DNA of 48,754 nt from an uncultured Bacteroidales bacterium. Its GTDB lineage: Bacteria; Bacteroidota; Bacteroidia; Bacteroidales; FEN-979. This document shows, in pieces, positions 1 to 7,416 of the stretch. The notes below the pieces were generated by a model. It did not search any database, was not told the origin of the DNA, and worked only from the letters and a program-made list of their open reading frames with translations. A program made the translations under genes and the position numbers. Position 1 is the stretch's first letter. Each line of letters starts with the position of its first letter. The DNA lies in the NCBI GenBank assembly GCA_903945175.1, contig CAJAUM010000031.1:1-48754 (forward strand), given 5' to 3'.

Positions 1-136
1 GTCATCAGTCATCGGTCATCGGTCATCAGTCATCAGTCATCAGTCATCAGTCATCGGTCATCAGTCATCAGTCATCGGTCATCAGTCATCGGTCATCAGT
101 CATCAGTCATCAGTCATCAGTCATCGGTCTTCTGTC
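1..136. repeat. Heptamer tandem array 1 (GTCATCR)
   Basis: About 18 copies of a 7-bp unit, GTCATCA alternating irregularly with GTCATCG, run from the window edge to a short CCTGCAA-CCTGCAA leader just before the hicB start. The left boundary is outside the window. There are no spacers between units, so it is a satellite and not a CRISPR array. On this strand the unit has no stop codon in any frame. Confidence 0.95.
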
Positions 137-173
137 GACCTGCAACCTGCAACTTGAATCTAAAATCAGTATC

Positions 174-383
174 ATGAAACTCACACTAGTAATCAAAAAA
201 GGTAAAAGTGGTTACCTGATCGGGCAGTTGAAGGAATTCCCTGCCGTTTTTACCCAAGGGCTAACAGTTGAGGAGGTAAAAGTAAATATAGCTGATTCTC
301 TTGAACTTTATCTGGAAGATATTCGGGAACAATATCTCCCTGAGGGTGAGATGCTGCTGGAAGAGGAATTATCATTTGCCTGA
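174..383 (+). CDS. hicB: HicB-family antitoxin
   Basis: The 69-residue product begins MKLTLVIKKGKSGYLIG and continues with the pattern of HicB proteins: a short strand pair, a LKEFPAVFTQGLTVEEV segment, then a helix ending in ELYLEDIRE. HicB antitoxins neutralise the HicA mRNA interferase and often repress their own operon. The length fits short HicB forms that lack a C-terminal DNA-binding domain. The usual partner, hicA, should follow directly; only its first 11 codons remain (388-423). The gene sits about 40 bp after a heptamer array. The family call is from residue pattern only. Confidence 0.8.
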   Translation: MKLTLVIKKGKSGYLIGQLKEFPAVFTQGLTVEEVKVNIADSLELYLEDIREQYLPEGEMLLEEELSFA

Positions 384-387
384 CACG

Positions 388-423
388 ATGAAAAGGATCA
401 AGTTTATAAAGTACCTAACTTGA
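388..423 (+). pseudogene. hicA: HicA toxin remnant (first 11 codons)
   Basis: Five bases after the hicB stop an ATG opens MKRIKFIKYLT and then a TGA. This resembles the conserved N-terminus of HicA toxins (MKR-x-[DE]FIKYL-like), placed exactly where hicA belongs. The usual remainder, including the catalytic histidine region, is absent: the sequence passes within about 22 bp into a heptamer array at 445. The toxin has therefore been cut off and replaced by satellite sequence, leaving an orphan antitoxin. The short length makes the identification an inference from context plus motif. Confidence 0.6.
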
Positions 424-444
424 ACCGGAGCGAAGCGTAGCCAA

Positions 445-625
445 GTCCTCCGTCATCAGTCATCCGTCCTCCGTCATCAGTCATCAGTCATCAGTCATCA
501 GTCATCAGTCATCCGTCCTCCGTCCTCCGTCATCAGTCATCAGTCATCAGTCATCAGTCATCAGTCATCTGTCATCAGTCATCAGTCATCAGTCATCGGT
601 CCTCCGTCCTCCGTCATCGGTCATC
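445..625. repeat. Heptamer tandem array 2 (GTCATCA with GTCCTCC variants)
   Basis: About 26 heptamers, mostly GTCATCA, with interspersed GTCCTCC and GTCATCC units at both ends. The array is followed by CCTGCAA-type heptamers and the start of the ATPase gene at 675. The variants show that GTC-N-TC-N units form one family. Confidence 0.95.
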
Positions 626-674
626 TTGAAACCTGCAAACCATAACCTGCAACACCCACTGTACCCTACACCTG

Positions 675-1799
675 ATGTCTCATCCTGAACATATCATTAC
701 TGCTGGGAAACCAGTTATCGGCGACCAACTTATAGGCCGGCAGAAAGAGATCGGTTTGATCAACCATTATCTCGATACTGGTCAGAGTGTGGTGTTGATT
801 GCGCCACGACGGTATGGAAAAACCTCGCTGTTACTCGAAATACTCCGGCAACGGCAGCGTGCCGGAAACTACACTGCATCGGTCGATTTCTTCGCAATCG
901 CCAGTATCCTTGCCCTTGCAGCAGAAATCACGGCACAGGTACTCTCCAATAAAAAATGGACCTGGTCGGTATATCAGCTTCGCACACAACTCTTTGAATT
1001 GCTTAAAAATATGCAATTCAGGCAAACCGTCGACCAGTATGACTTTATTTTAGGTTTTGGAAATGCACAACCCGACGAGTGGCAATTGCTATCAGAAAGT
1101 TTAAAACTGATTGATACTTTTGCAGGTGAAAACAATCGCAACATTGTTTGCGGATTTGATGAATTCGGTGATCTGGAAAAACTGGATGGCGATAAAATTG
1201 TGAAGTTATTCCGTTCAATCATCCAATTGCAAAAAAATAGCGCCTATCTGTTTGCAGGAAGTTATGAATCGGTGATGACGCGGATTTTTAGCTCCCGTTC
1301 CTCGCCTTTTCTTCGTTTCGCACGGATCATCCACCTGGGGCCTGTTGATAAGGATGAATTCAGGATTTTTATTAACGGTGTATTTGGTCACAATCAGGTA
1401 CAACAGGGGGAATCGCTTACCGATGAAATTCTAACCTATACCGGTGGCCATCCCTATTATACCCAGTTGCTGGCACAACAGGCGATATTTATGCAATCGA
1501 CTAACAAAAGCAAACCCATACCGTTCGAACGGGTTCTTGACGAGGTACTCTCCCTCGAAAACGACTACCTGGAAAAAATGTGGGAGGCCATATCGGCTAA
1601 CCGGCAGCAAAAAACCGTGCTGCTGGCCATTGCTGAGGGTACCGAGGCGTTATATTCACATCTCGATCGCAACCGTATCAATGTTTCCCGCACGCTGAAG
1701 CAACTCTCAGGATCAGGACTGGTGATAACCAAACCAACGCCCACACTTACCGATCCGCTTTTCAGGACATGGCTGAGAAAACGGGTTCTGAAAATGTAA
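675..1799 (+). CDS. AAA-type ATPase (archaeal-ATPase/STAND-like)
   Basis: A 374-residue P-loop ATPase. The Walker A motif is APRRYGKTSLL at about residues 43-53, and Walker B is VCGFDEFGDL near residue 160. A GSYESV sensor-like segment near 195 and a C-terminal winged-helix-like part (RINVSRTLKQLSGSGLV) follow. This arrangement matches the prokaryotic 'ATP-binding protein' family (Pfam archaeal ATPase group, COG1672-like), whose members are predicted regulators or defence ATPases of unknown target. It stands alone between two heptamer arrays. The ATG is about 50 bp after array 2. No effector domain is visible, so its role stays open. Confidence 0.8.
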   Translation: MSHPEHIITAGKPVIGDQLIGRQKEIGLINHYLDTGQSVVLIAPRRYGKTSLLLEILRQRQRAGNYTASVDFFAIASILALAAEITAQVLSNKKWTWSVYQLRTQLFELLKNMQFRQTVDQYDFILGFGNAQPDEWQLLSESLKLIDTFAGENNRNIVCGFDEFGDLEKLDGDKIVKLFRSIIQLQKNSAYLFAGSYESVMTRIFSSRSSPFLRFARIIHLGPVDKDEFRIFINGVFGHNQVQQGESLTDEILTYTGGHPYYTQLLAQQAIFMQSTNKSKPIPFERVLDEVLSLENDYLEKMWEAISANRQQKTVLLAIAEGTEALYSHLDRNRINVSRTLKQLSGSGLVITKPTPTLTDPLFRTWLRKRVLKM

Positions 1800-1815
1800 A
1801 CCTGAAACCTGAAAC

Positions 1816-2303
1816 TGACCGACGACAGACGACAGACGACGGAAGACGGACGACAGACGACGGACGACGGACGATGGACGATGGACGACGGGCGACGGAA
1901 GACGGAAGACAGTCATCAGTCATCAGTCATCGGTCATCAGTCATCGGTCATCAGTCATCAGTCATCGGTCATCAGTCATCGGTCATCAGTCATCAGTCAT
2001 CGGTCATCAGTCATCAGTCATCAGTCATCAGTCATCAGTCATCGGTCATCAGTCATCGGTCATCAGTCATCGGTCATCAGTCATCAGTCATCGGTCATCA
2101 GTCATCAGTCATCAGTCATCAGTCATCGGTCATCAGTCATCAGTCATCAGTCATCGGTCATCAGTCATCAGTCATCAGTCATCAGTCATCAGTCATCGGT
2201 CATCAGTCATCAGTCATCAGTCATCAGTCATCAGTCATCGGTCATCAGTCATCAGTCATCAGTCATCGGTCATCAGTCATCAGTCATCAGTCATCGGTCT
2301 TCT
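1816..2303. repeat. Composite heptamer array 3: GACGACR block then GTCATCR block
   Basis: The largest array in the window. From about 1816 to 1910 the units are GACGACR and GGAAGAC-like variants; at 1911 the sequence switches to GTCATCA/GTCATCG and continues to about 2303. The first block is close to the reverse complement of the second (GAC pairs with GTC), so the array is a large imperfect inverted repeat. It then passes through CCTGCAA into the start of the gene at 2322. All forward frames are free of stops. Confidence 0.95.
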
Positions 2304-2321
2304 GAAACCTGCAACCTTCAA

Positions 2322-3803
2322 ATGAGCAGAATTGGCATTTTTGTTAGCAGTGTGCAAAAAGAATTTGCAACAGAACGCAAAGCAATAAGGGATTTTATTA
2401 ACAATGACCCGTTGCTCAATCGTTTCTTTGTGGTTTTTTTGTTTGAAGATGTTCCTGTAAAATCGAGCAGTGCCGAAGAGGTATATCTTAACGAGGTCAG
2501 AAAATGCACTTTATATGTTGCACTAATAGGCGCCGAATATGGATTTGAAGATAATGATGGAATTTCACCAACAGAACGTGAATATGATTTGGCAACAGAA
2601 TTAAAAAAGTCAAGATTCATCTTTGTTAAAGATATCCTGGCAAAGGATAGGCATTCTAAAATGACAGCTTTGCTTAAAAGAATTGAGTCACAATTGGTTC
2701 GACGAAAATTCGCAGAGACCACTGAGCTCACCGCAGGAATTTATGCAAGCCTGGTGCAGTATTTACTTGAAACGAAAAATATTCACACCGGCCCCTTTGA
2801 CGCAACCGCGTGCCAGAATTCATCACTTGAGGATATTTCGGAAGAAAAGGTAGTCTGGTTTTTACAACGTGCCCGCAATATGCGCCAATTTGCCCTTTCG
2901 AATGAAACGCCTGTTGCAGATGTTCTGTCACATTTGAACCTGTTTGACGGGGACCAGCCTAATCATGCGGCTATTTTATTGTTTGGCAAGCTGCCCCAAC
3001 ACTTTCTCATATCATCCGAGATCAAATGTATGCACTTTCATGGAAATGAAGTTGGCAAACCGATACCATCGTACCAAATTTTTAAAGGTACTGTTTTCGA
3101 CCTGGTTGATCAGGCTGTTGATTTTGTGCTTTCAAAATTGAATCGAAAGATTGGAACGCGGGCCAATGGTCCGGTTGTTTCTGAAGAGTATGATATTCCG
3201 CCTGAAGTAGTAAGTGAAGCAATAATCAATGCCGTGGCACATCGCGATTATAGCAGCAACGCCAGTGTTCAGGTGATGCTCTTCGCTGATCGTTTAGAGG
3301 TTCTGAACCCGGGAAATCTTCCGAATACATTGACTTTATCACAATTGCGCAAGCCCCATGCCTCCGTACCCAGAAATCCGCTTATTGCTGACCCATTGTT
3401 TTTGACCAAATATATTGAGAAGGCCGGTACTGGAACGGTCGATATGATAAATCGTTGCAGAAATGCCGGGATGAAACTGCCGCAATACACGGTGGATGGA
3501 GCCTTTTTTATGACAACAATCTGGCGAAATACAGGTGGTATAACAGGTGGTGCAACAGGTGGTGCAACAAGTGGTGCAACAAGTGGTGCAATCCTGACAG
3601 TTCGTCAACAGGAGATCATTAACATGATCCATCAAAACAACCGGATCTCCTACCGTGAAATTGCCAGGATGCTCGACATCAACGGTTCGGCAGTTATTAA
3701 GCAGATAAGCACGCTAAAGCGACTTGGCGCAATTGAAAGGATAGGCGGAAACCATGGGTATTGGAAGGTTTTAAACTCAGGCGCCTCCGGTCTGAGTGAA
3801 TAG
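2322..3803 (+). CDS. DUF4062 - HATPase-like ATP-binding - winged-helix protein
   Basis: A 493-residue product if the ATG at 2322 is used. The open frame runs 147 codons further upstream through the heptamer array, but that part is only repeat-encoded SSVISHQ heptapeptides. Residues 1-90 (SRIGIFVSSVQKEFATERKA) match DUF4062. The middle carries a divergent GHKL-type ATPase (HATPase_c_4): EAIINAVAHRDY is the N-box and EKAGTGTVDM the G-box. A linker of five 12-bp repeats (3531-3590, GGATGGAT-like) precedes a C-terminal winged helix ending in RIGGNHGYWKV. Such proteins are annotated as putative transcriptional regulators or RecG-like helicases; many lie in defence islands. It is a paralogue of 4864-6189 and 23605-24951, with DUF4062 where the others have an AlbA_2 domain. 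Confidence 0.8.
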   Translation: MSRIGIFVSSVQKEFATERKAIRDFINNDPLLNRFFVVFLFEDVPVKSSSAEEVYLNEVRKCTLYVALIGAEYGFEDNDGISPTEREYDLATELKKSRFIFVKDILAKDRHSKMTALLKRIESQLVRRKFAETTELTAGIYASLVQYLLETKNIHTGPFDATACQNSSLEDISEEKVVWFLQRARNMRQFALSNETPVADVLSHLNLFDGDQPNHAAILLFGKLPQHFLISSEIKCMHFHGNEVGKPIPSYQIFKGTVFDLVDQAVDFVLSKLNRKIGTRANGPVVSEEYDIPPEVVSEAIINAVAHRDYSSNASVQVMLFADRLEVLNPGNLPNTLTLSQLRKPHASVPRNPLIADPLFLTKYIEKAGTGTVDMINRCRNAGMKLPQYTVDGAFFMTTIWRNTGGITGGATGGATSGATSGAILTVRQQEIINMIHQNNRISYREIARMLDINGSAVIKQISTLKRLGAIERIGGNHGYWKVLNSGASGLSE

Positions 3804-3848
3804 GAAACCTGAAAACAGGCAATAGGCAATAATTCTGAAACCTGAAAC

Positions 3849-3880
3849 AAAAAAGGGAGAACGTTTCCGCCCTCCCTTCG
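3849..3880 (-). terminator. Intrinsic terminator for the minus-strand pair 4512-3899
   Basis: Read on the minus strand, a 7-bp stem AAGGGAG/CTCCCTT (3878-3872 with 3859-3853) encloses a 12-nt loop and is followed by a T-run. It lies about 20 bp after the stop of the gene 3899-4195. A nearly identical copy occurs at 6496-6526 after another minus-strand gene. Confidence 0.7.
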
Positions 3881-3898
3881 CATGAAAGTAGTCCCTAT

Positions 3899-4195
3899 CT
3901 AAAGGGTAATAGCAAGCTCGGCCATATGGCCGGGGGTATCGGTGGCTTTGGCGGTGATGGTGGCTCCTGCCACATCCGGTAGAGCCACGGTGGCGGTGAA
4001 CTCATAATTTCCCGTGGCCATGTTAACCACACAGGCTCCCTCTTCGATCGTGATACCGTCGGCATCGACGATGTGAAGGGTCACCCCGGCAAGCTGAAAA
4101 TCGTCGCCTGCCATCACGCTGATCCGGTCGCCCGGGTTGCCATGATAGGCCGAAGCATCGATCTGGTCGACAAAGGGCGGGTTACTCACGATCAT
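3899..4195 (-). CDS. Small hypothetical protein with Ig-like/beta-sandwich character
   Basis: A 98-residue product starting MIVSNPPFVDQIDASAYHG. The start chosen is the ATG 2 bp after the upstream gene's stop. The frame is open 15 codons further, but that part overlaps the upstream gene. The sequence has alternating hydrophobic strands and ends ITAKATDTPGHMAELAITL, which suggests a small beta-rich fold. It has no signal peptide or cysteines. It is probably co-transcribed with 4198-4512 from a promoter in repeat A and stops at the terminator 3849-3880. Similar two-gene pairs are, to my recollection, common hypothetical genes in Bacteroidota. No function can be assigned. Confidence 0.6.
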   Translation of the reverse strand: MIVSNPPFVDQIDASAYHGNPGDRISVMAGDDFQLAGVTLHIVDADGITIEEGACVVNMATGNYEFTATVALPDVAGATITAKATDTPGHMAELAITL

Positions 4196-4197
4196 GT

Positions 4198-4512
4198 TTA
4201 TTTTTTTGGGGTGTTCGTGATTGCTTCGCAATTCAACCAATCGGTCAGCGCCAGGATGTAGGGCGACAAGCCATCGCGCAACTTCGCGGTATAGGCGGCC
4301 AGCATATCCGGATCCTGCAGGATGTTTTTGGCATAGCGGGAGGCCAGCAGGAACCTGCGGCGCGCAGCCACCTGGTTTTCGGTCGGACCCGTTTTGGGCC
4401 GTTTGGGCGGAATTGCCATGACACTGTGGCCAAAGCGGTTCCTGAATACTACCTGGTCGCCAAATTTACCCCGGTAGTTCTTCGTAATTGCATTTGATTT
4501 TGTGATTGACAT
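4198..4512 (-). CDS. Small conserved hypothetical protein (RGKFGDQVVFRNRFG type)
   Basis: A 104-residue product if it starts at MSITKSNAITKNYRGKFG; six more in-frame codons exist upstream. It has a basic, proline-rich N-terminal half (IPPKRPKTGPTENQVAARRR) and a helical C-terminal half. This resembles short Bacteroidota proteins of unknown role beginning with a RGKFGD-xVVFR segment. It is the first gene of a two-gene minus-strand unit. Its last codons (NCEAITNTPKK) recur as decayed copies at about 7180-7213 and 18545-18583, each beside a dehydrogenase 5' end, which shows that this 3' end has been shuffled. Confidence 0.6.
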   Translation of the reverse strand: MSITKSNAITKNYRGKFGDQVVFRNRFGHSVMAIPPKRPKTGPTENQVAARRRFLLASRYAKNILQDPDMLAAYTAKLRDGLSPYILALTDWLNCEAITNTPKK

Positions 4513-4530
4513 AATGTTAAGATATAACAT

Positions 4531-4773
4531 AGCCTACATTATTTCCTGGGGAATGAGGCTTAAAGGAAAGACGGAACCGATAAGACCTGAGATGGAAGAA
4601 TTTGTAGATTTGATAAAGCCATTGAGGTATCTGACCATCAGAGAGGTAGGTGATATACCTGAAATGAAAATCTGGAGCGTGATTTACGTGAAATAAAAAA
4701 GGCAATGCCGGTTTCCCAACAAAGCCTCCTCTTCAAAGATACACATAATTTGTGAAAATGCAAGTTCATTTTT
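4531..4773. repeat. Dispersed repeat A, copy 1
   Basis: About 243 bp that recur at 9860-10101 with roughly 95% identity by eye. On the plus strand both copies keep a 47-codon frame (4553-4696, starting MRLKGKTEPIRPEMEEFVDL). On the minus strand both carry a complete Bacteroidota-type promoter near one end. In this copy the promoter points at the gene pair 4512-3899. Whether either strand codes for a peptide is uncertain; the plus-strand ORF shows some synonymous changes between copies. Confidence 0.85.
4734..4763 (-). promoter_or_regulatory. Bacteroidota-type promoter in repeat A copy 1
   Basis: On the minus strand TTG (4763-4761) is followed by exactly 19 bases and TATCTTTG (4741-4734). This is the TTG-N19-21-TAnnTTTG pattern of the primary sigma factor in Bacteroidota. 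It lies about 220 bp upstream of the start at 4512 and probably drives that two-gene unit. Confidence 0.65.
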
Positions 4774-4863
4774 TGAGTAAAGGGATATGATATACATTTT
4801 CAAAGCTTTACATGAAGTAAATCACAACAACCTGCAACCTGAAACCTGCAACAATAAAGGAGG

Positions 4864-6189
4864 ATGACCGAAAACCAATTCATAGAGTATAAACAAAGTT
4901 GGCATGATGACCACCTGAAATGGATATGTGGCTTCGCAAATGCTTCAGGAGGTACTTTGTTGATTGGGGTCAATGATGATGGAAGTGTAACAGGTGTTGA
5001 GGATTTTAAACGCCTCATGGTGGAAATCCCAAACAAATCGCGAGACTTAATGGGGATTACGGTCAATCTTAATGAAAAACTGGATAATGACAATCGCTTT
5101 CTTGAAATCATTATCCCCTCCTATACTGTTCCTGTCTCCTTACGGGGTCGTTATTATTTCAGGAGTGGCAGTACAAATATGGAATTGACAGGCAATTCGT
5201 TGACTGAGTTTTTACTGCGAAAATTTGGAAGATCATGGGATGATGTCATTGAAGATTCATTTACTTTCGAGGATATAAATCTGACAACCATCGAAGAATT
5301 TAAAAAACTTGCAACTGATCGCTTGCCCTATGTCGCAACGGAAACCAACCCACTGGTTATTCTTGAGAAATTAAATCTGCTGAAAAACGGAAAATTTAAG
5401 AGGGCAGCAGTTTTGCTGTTTGGCAAAAATCCACAACACTTTTTCATGCAGGCACATATAAAAATTGGAAAGTTTATCTCTGATGCAGATATCCAGACCA
5501 GTGATATTGTCGGGGGAAACCTGTTTCAACAAATAGAACAAACGCTGAGCATGCTGAAAACAAAGTATTTGCTAAGCCCTATTACCTATGAAGGAATACA
5601 TCGCCGCGAAAAACTGGAGTACCCCTACAATGCCTTACGGGAGGCCATATTGAATAGTATCATTCATAGAAATTATCTGACTACCTCAGCTGTTCAAATC
5701 CGGGTTTATGATGACAAACTAATGATCATGAACGAAGGAATGTTGCCCGATGAAATTAAAATTGAAGACCTGAAACGAGACCATCTTTCAAAACCCCGCA
5801 ACACCTTGCTTGCCGATGTTTTCTACAAATCCGGGTTTATTGAAAGCTGGGGGCGGGGAACAGTAAAGATAATAAGCGAATGCGTAAACGAAAATTTGCC
5901 GGAACCCGACTTTGAAAGCCGTGGTCACCTCTTTTCAGTGAGCTTTTACAAAACCGAATTCCAGGAGAAAAGTTCGGAGAAAAGTTCGGAGAAAAGTTCG
6001 GAGAAAAGTTCGGAGAAAATCCTGAATCTAATAAAGAATAACCCTGAAACCACCATTGCAAGCCTGGCAAAAAAACTTGGCATGTCTACGCGGGCGATTG
6101 AAAAACAAATTACAACTTTAAAGAAAAAAAATCTCATCATTCGCATCGGCCCCGCCAAAGGCGGACATTGGGAAATAACAAAACCTTGA
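4864..6189 (+). CDS. AlbA_2 domain / HATPase-like ATP-binding protein with C-terminal winged helix
   Basis: A 441-residue protein. Residues 1-110 match an AlbA_2 (Schlafen-like) DNA-binding domain: FIEYKQSWHDD, then GFANASGGTLLIGVNDDG. The GHKL-like ATPase part has an N-box REAILNSIIHRNY near residue 260 and a G-box IESWGRGTVKI near 328. Four 12-bp repeats (5965-6012) encode an EKSS-type linker, followed by a winged helix ending RIGPAKGGHWEITKP. The ATG is immediately preceded by AAAGGAGG, an unusually clear Shine-Dalgarno sequence for this phylum. Proteins of this build are predicted regulators and occur often in defence islands. Its last 40 bp plus stop are identical to the end of 23605-24951, an exchange seam. 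Confidence 0.85.
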   Translation: MTENQFIEYKQSWHDDHLKWICGFANASGGTLLIGVNDDGSVTGVEDFKRLMVEIPNKSRDLMGITVNLNEKLDNDNRFLEIIIPSYTVPVSLRGRYYFRSGSTNMELTGNSLTEFLLRKFGRSWDDVIEDSFTFEDINLTTIEEFKKLATDRLPYVATETNPLVILEKLNLLKNGKFKRAAVLLFGKNPQHFFMQAHIKIGKFISDADIQTSDIVGGNLFQQIEQTLSMLKTKYLLSPITYEGIHRREKLEYPYNALREAILNSIIHRNYLTTSAVQIRVYDDKLMIMNEGMLPDEIKIEDLKRDHLSKPRNTLLADVFYKSGFIESWGRGTVKIISECVNENLPEPDFESRGHLFSVSFYKTEFQEKSSEKSSEKSSEKSSEKILNLIKNNPETTIASLAKKLGMSTRAIEKQITTLKKKNLIIRIGPAKGGHWEITKP

Positions 6190-6487
6190 ACGAATGACCA
6201 ATGACGACGGACGACAGACGACGGACGACAGACGACGGACGACGGACGACAGACGACGGACGACAGACGACGGACGACGGACGACAGACGACGGACGACA
6301 GGCGACGGGCGACAGACAACGGACGACAGGCGACGGGCGACAGACGACGGACGACAGACGACGGGCGACAGACGACAGACGACAGACGACCGACGACAGG
6401 CGACAGGCGACAGACGACAGACGACAGGCGACAGTCATCAGTCATCGGTCTTCGGTCATCAGTCATCAATCATCGGTCATCAGTCTC
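6190..6487. repeat. Composite heptamer array 4: ATGACCA, GACGACR, then GTCATCR
   Basis: Directly after the TGA at 6187-6189 come two ATGACCA-like units, then about 33 GACGACR/GGCGACR units to about 6432, then a switch to GTCATCA/GTCATCG units ending in CTCCTGCAACC. The order and polarity are the same as in array 3 (1816-2303) and array 5 (19625-19686). Both strands of the GACGACR block lack stops, so long spurious frames cross it. Confidence 0.95.
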
Positions 6488-6495
6488 CTGCAACC

Positions 6496-6526
6496 AAAAA
6501 AGGGAGACCGTTTCCGCCCTCCCTTC
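6496..6526 (-). terminator. Intrinsic terminator for the minus-strand lipoprotein gene
   Basis: A nearly exact duplicate of the terminator at 3849-3880: on the minus strand AAGGGAG (complement of 6525-6519) and CTCCCTT (complement of 6506-6500) form a stem, followed by a run of T. It lies just after the 3' end of 6545-7084, so the same 3' module serves two unrelated genes. Confidence 0.7.
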
Positions 6527-6544
6527 GCATGAAAGTGTTTCCTG

Positions 6545-7084
6545 TTACCCTGTCACCTTGTTACCAATTACAGCAATAACAATTAACCCCAAAATGATCC
6601 AAGGCAGTTTACTAAGCCAGCCACCTGCTTCCTCTTTAACCAGCTTGATCTTCTCAACCGGTACCCGTACCTCCCTGACGATCGTATCGGCTTTGCAGGT
6701 TCCGGTTACATGGATGGTGTCGCGGATCTTTACCAGCTTGATCTCGAGCTTATCGCGTGAGATGACCACGGTGTCGGTGAGACGGGTAAGCGGAATGGAG
6801 GTATCAGCCACAATCGCGGCCATTACAAGGGTGTCGTGCACCAGCAGGGTGTCTGCCACCAGTAGTTCCGGATGATGCGCCACAAGATGCTGCAAGCGCC
6901 TCTGCGGCGAACAGGAAGTTAGCATTAGGAGAAGAAAAATGATTAGGAGATTTGAGGATGTGAAGATTTGGGGATGTGGAAATTTGGGAATTTGAGGATG
7001 TGGAGATTTGAGGATGTGAGGATGTGAAGATTTGAGGATTTGAGGATGTGAAAATTTGAGGATTTGAAGATTTGGAGTTTTCAT
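6545..7084 (-). CDS. Small lipoprotein with C-terminal membrane segment; both ends built from octamer repeats
   Basis: A 179-residue frame. Residues 46-57 (LIIFLLLMLTSC) form a hydrophobic stretch with a lipobox, so the mature protein probably starts at Cys57. A periplasmic charged segment and a C-terminal hydrophobic helix (LPWIILGLIVIAVIG) follow. Small size, lipobox and end helix recall spanin- or Rz1-like phage proteins, but this is a guess. The first 45 residues are encoded by an 8-bp satellite (GAGGATGT-like, 6945-7077) and hold the only usable ATG. The last residues (GNKVTG) are encoded by ACCTTGTT-type octamers. The natural ends may be lost. Confidence 0.5.
   Translation of the reverse strand: MKTPNLQILKFSHPQILKSSHPHILKSPHPQIPKFPHPQIFTSSNLLIIFLLLMLTSCSPQRRLQHLVAHHPELLVADTLLVHDTLVMAAIVADTSIPLTRLTDTVVISRDKLEIKLVKIRDTIHVTGTCKADTIVREVRVPVEKIKLVKEEAGGWLSKLPWIILGLIVIAVIGNKVTG
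6945..7077. repeat. Octamer satellite (GAGGATGT / GAAGATTT)
   Basis: About 16 units of an 8-bp repeat, GARGATKT with variants. Read on the minus strand the 24-bp super-period encodes the eight-residue unit HPQILKSS-like, forming the N-terminal region of the lipoprotein frame 6545-7084. Confidence 0.9.
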
Positions 7085-7177
7085 AATATTTGATATTCAA
7101 AAACCCCAAATTCATCCACGACATCTAACCAAACCTCCTACCTTTCATCGTCGGGTGAATCTTTTCTGCTTCCTTCA
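7084..7177 (+). pseudogene. Decayed 5' remnant of the nucleotide-sugar dehydrogenase
   Basis: After one stop codon, frame translation reads SKTPNSSTTSNQTS, then YLSSSGESFLLPS. This aligns with the N-terminus of the copy at 31256 (SKAANSPVISTQTS, then SFSPAGESFLLPT). The DNA match begins with the same ATATTTGATATTCAAAA-like heptamer leader. The remnant ends after the LLP codons and runs into a relic of the 3' end of a 4198-4512-like gene (CACGAACACCCCATAAAATAA). It is the leftmost trace of the dehydrogenase family, about 11 kb from the next one. Confidence 0.75.
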
Positions 7178-7416
7178 AAAGACTAGAATTGCGAAACAAT
7201 CACGAACACCCCATAAAATAAGCAACTGCAATTCTAACTACATTTGCAACTTTTCCCGGCATGAGGAGCATTGAATATCCTGTGAAAGCGTAACAATAGC
7301 AAACGCTGCCGATTTCGAAAAATATCCGTTGAAAGTTGCACTGCCTGTGACCGACCGGGCGAAGCTATGAGAAACCTCACTAGCGCCTTCGAATAAGACT
7401 AATAAATTACTGCCTG
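7178..7416. other. Non-coding spacer with relic of a 4198-4512-like gene end
   Basis: About 7180-7213 encodes NCETITNTP then a stop, matching the end of the gene 4198-4512 (NCEAITNTPKK). The rest up to the kinase gene shows no convincing gene, promoter or RNA structure. Confidence 0.5.

Noticed and set aside
1-136. Heptamer arrays as CRISPR repeats
   Set aside because: Units are 7 bp and contiguous with no spacers, and no cas genes are present.
6194-6875. Long open frames through the GACGACR arrays (both strands), and 1769-2305
   Set aside because: They exist because the repeat units have no stop codons; their product is low-complexity and they run across terminators or other genes.
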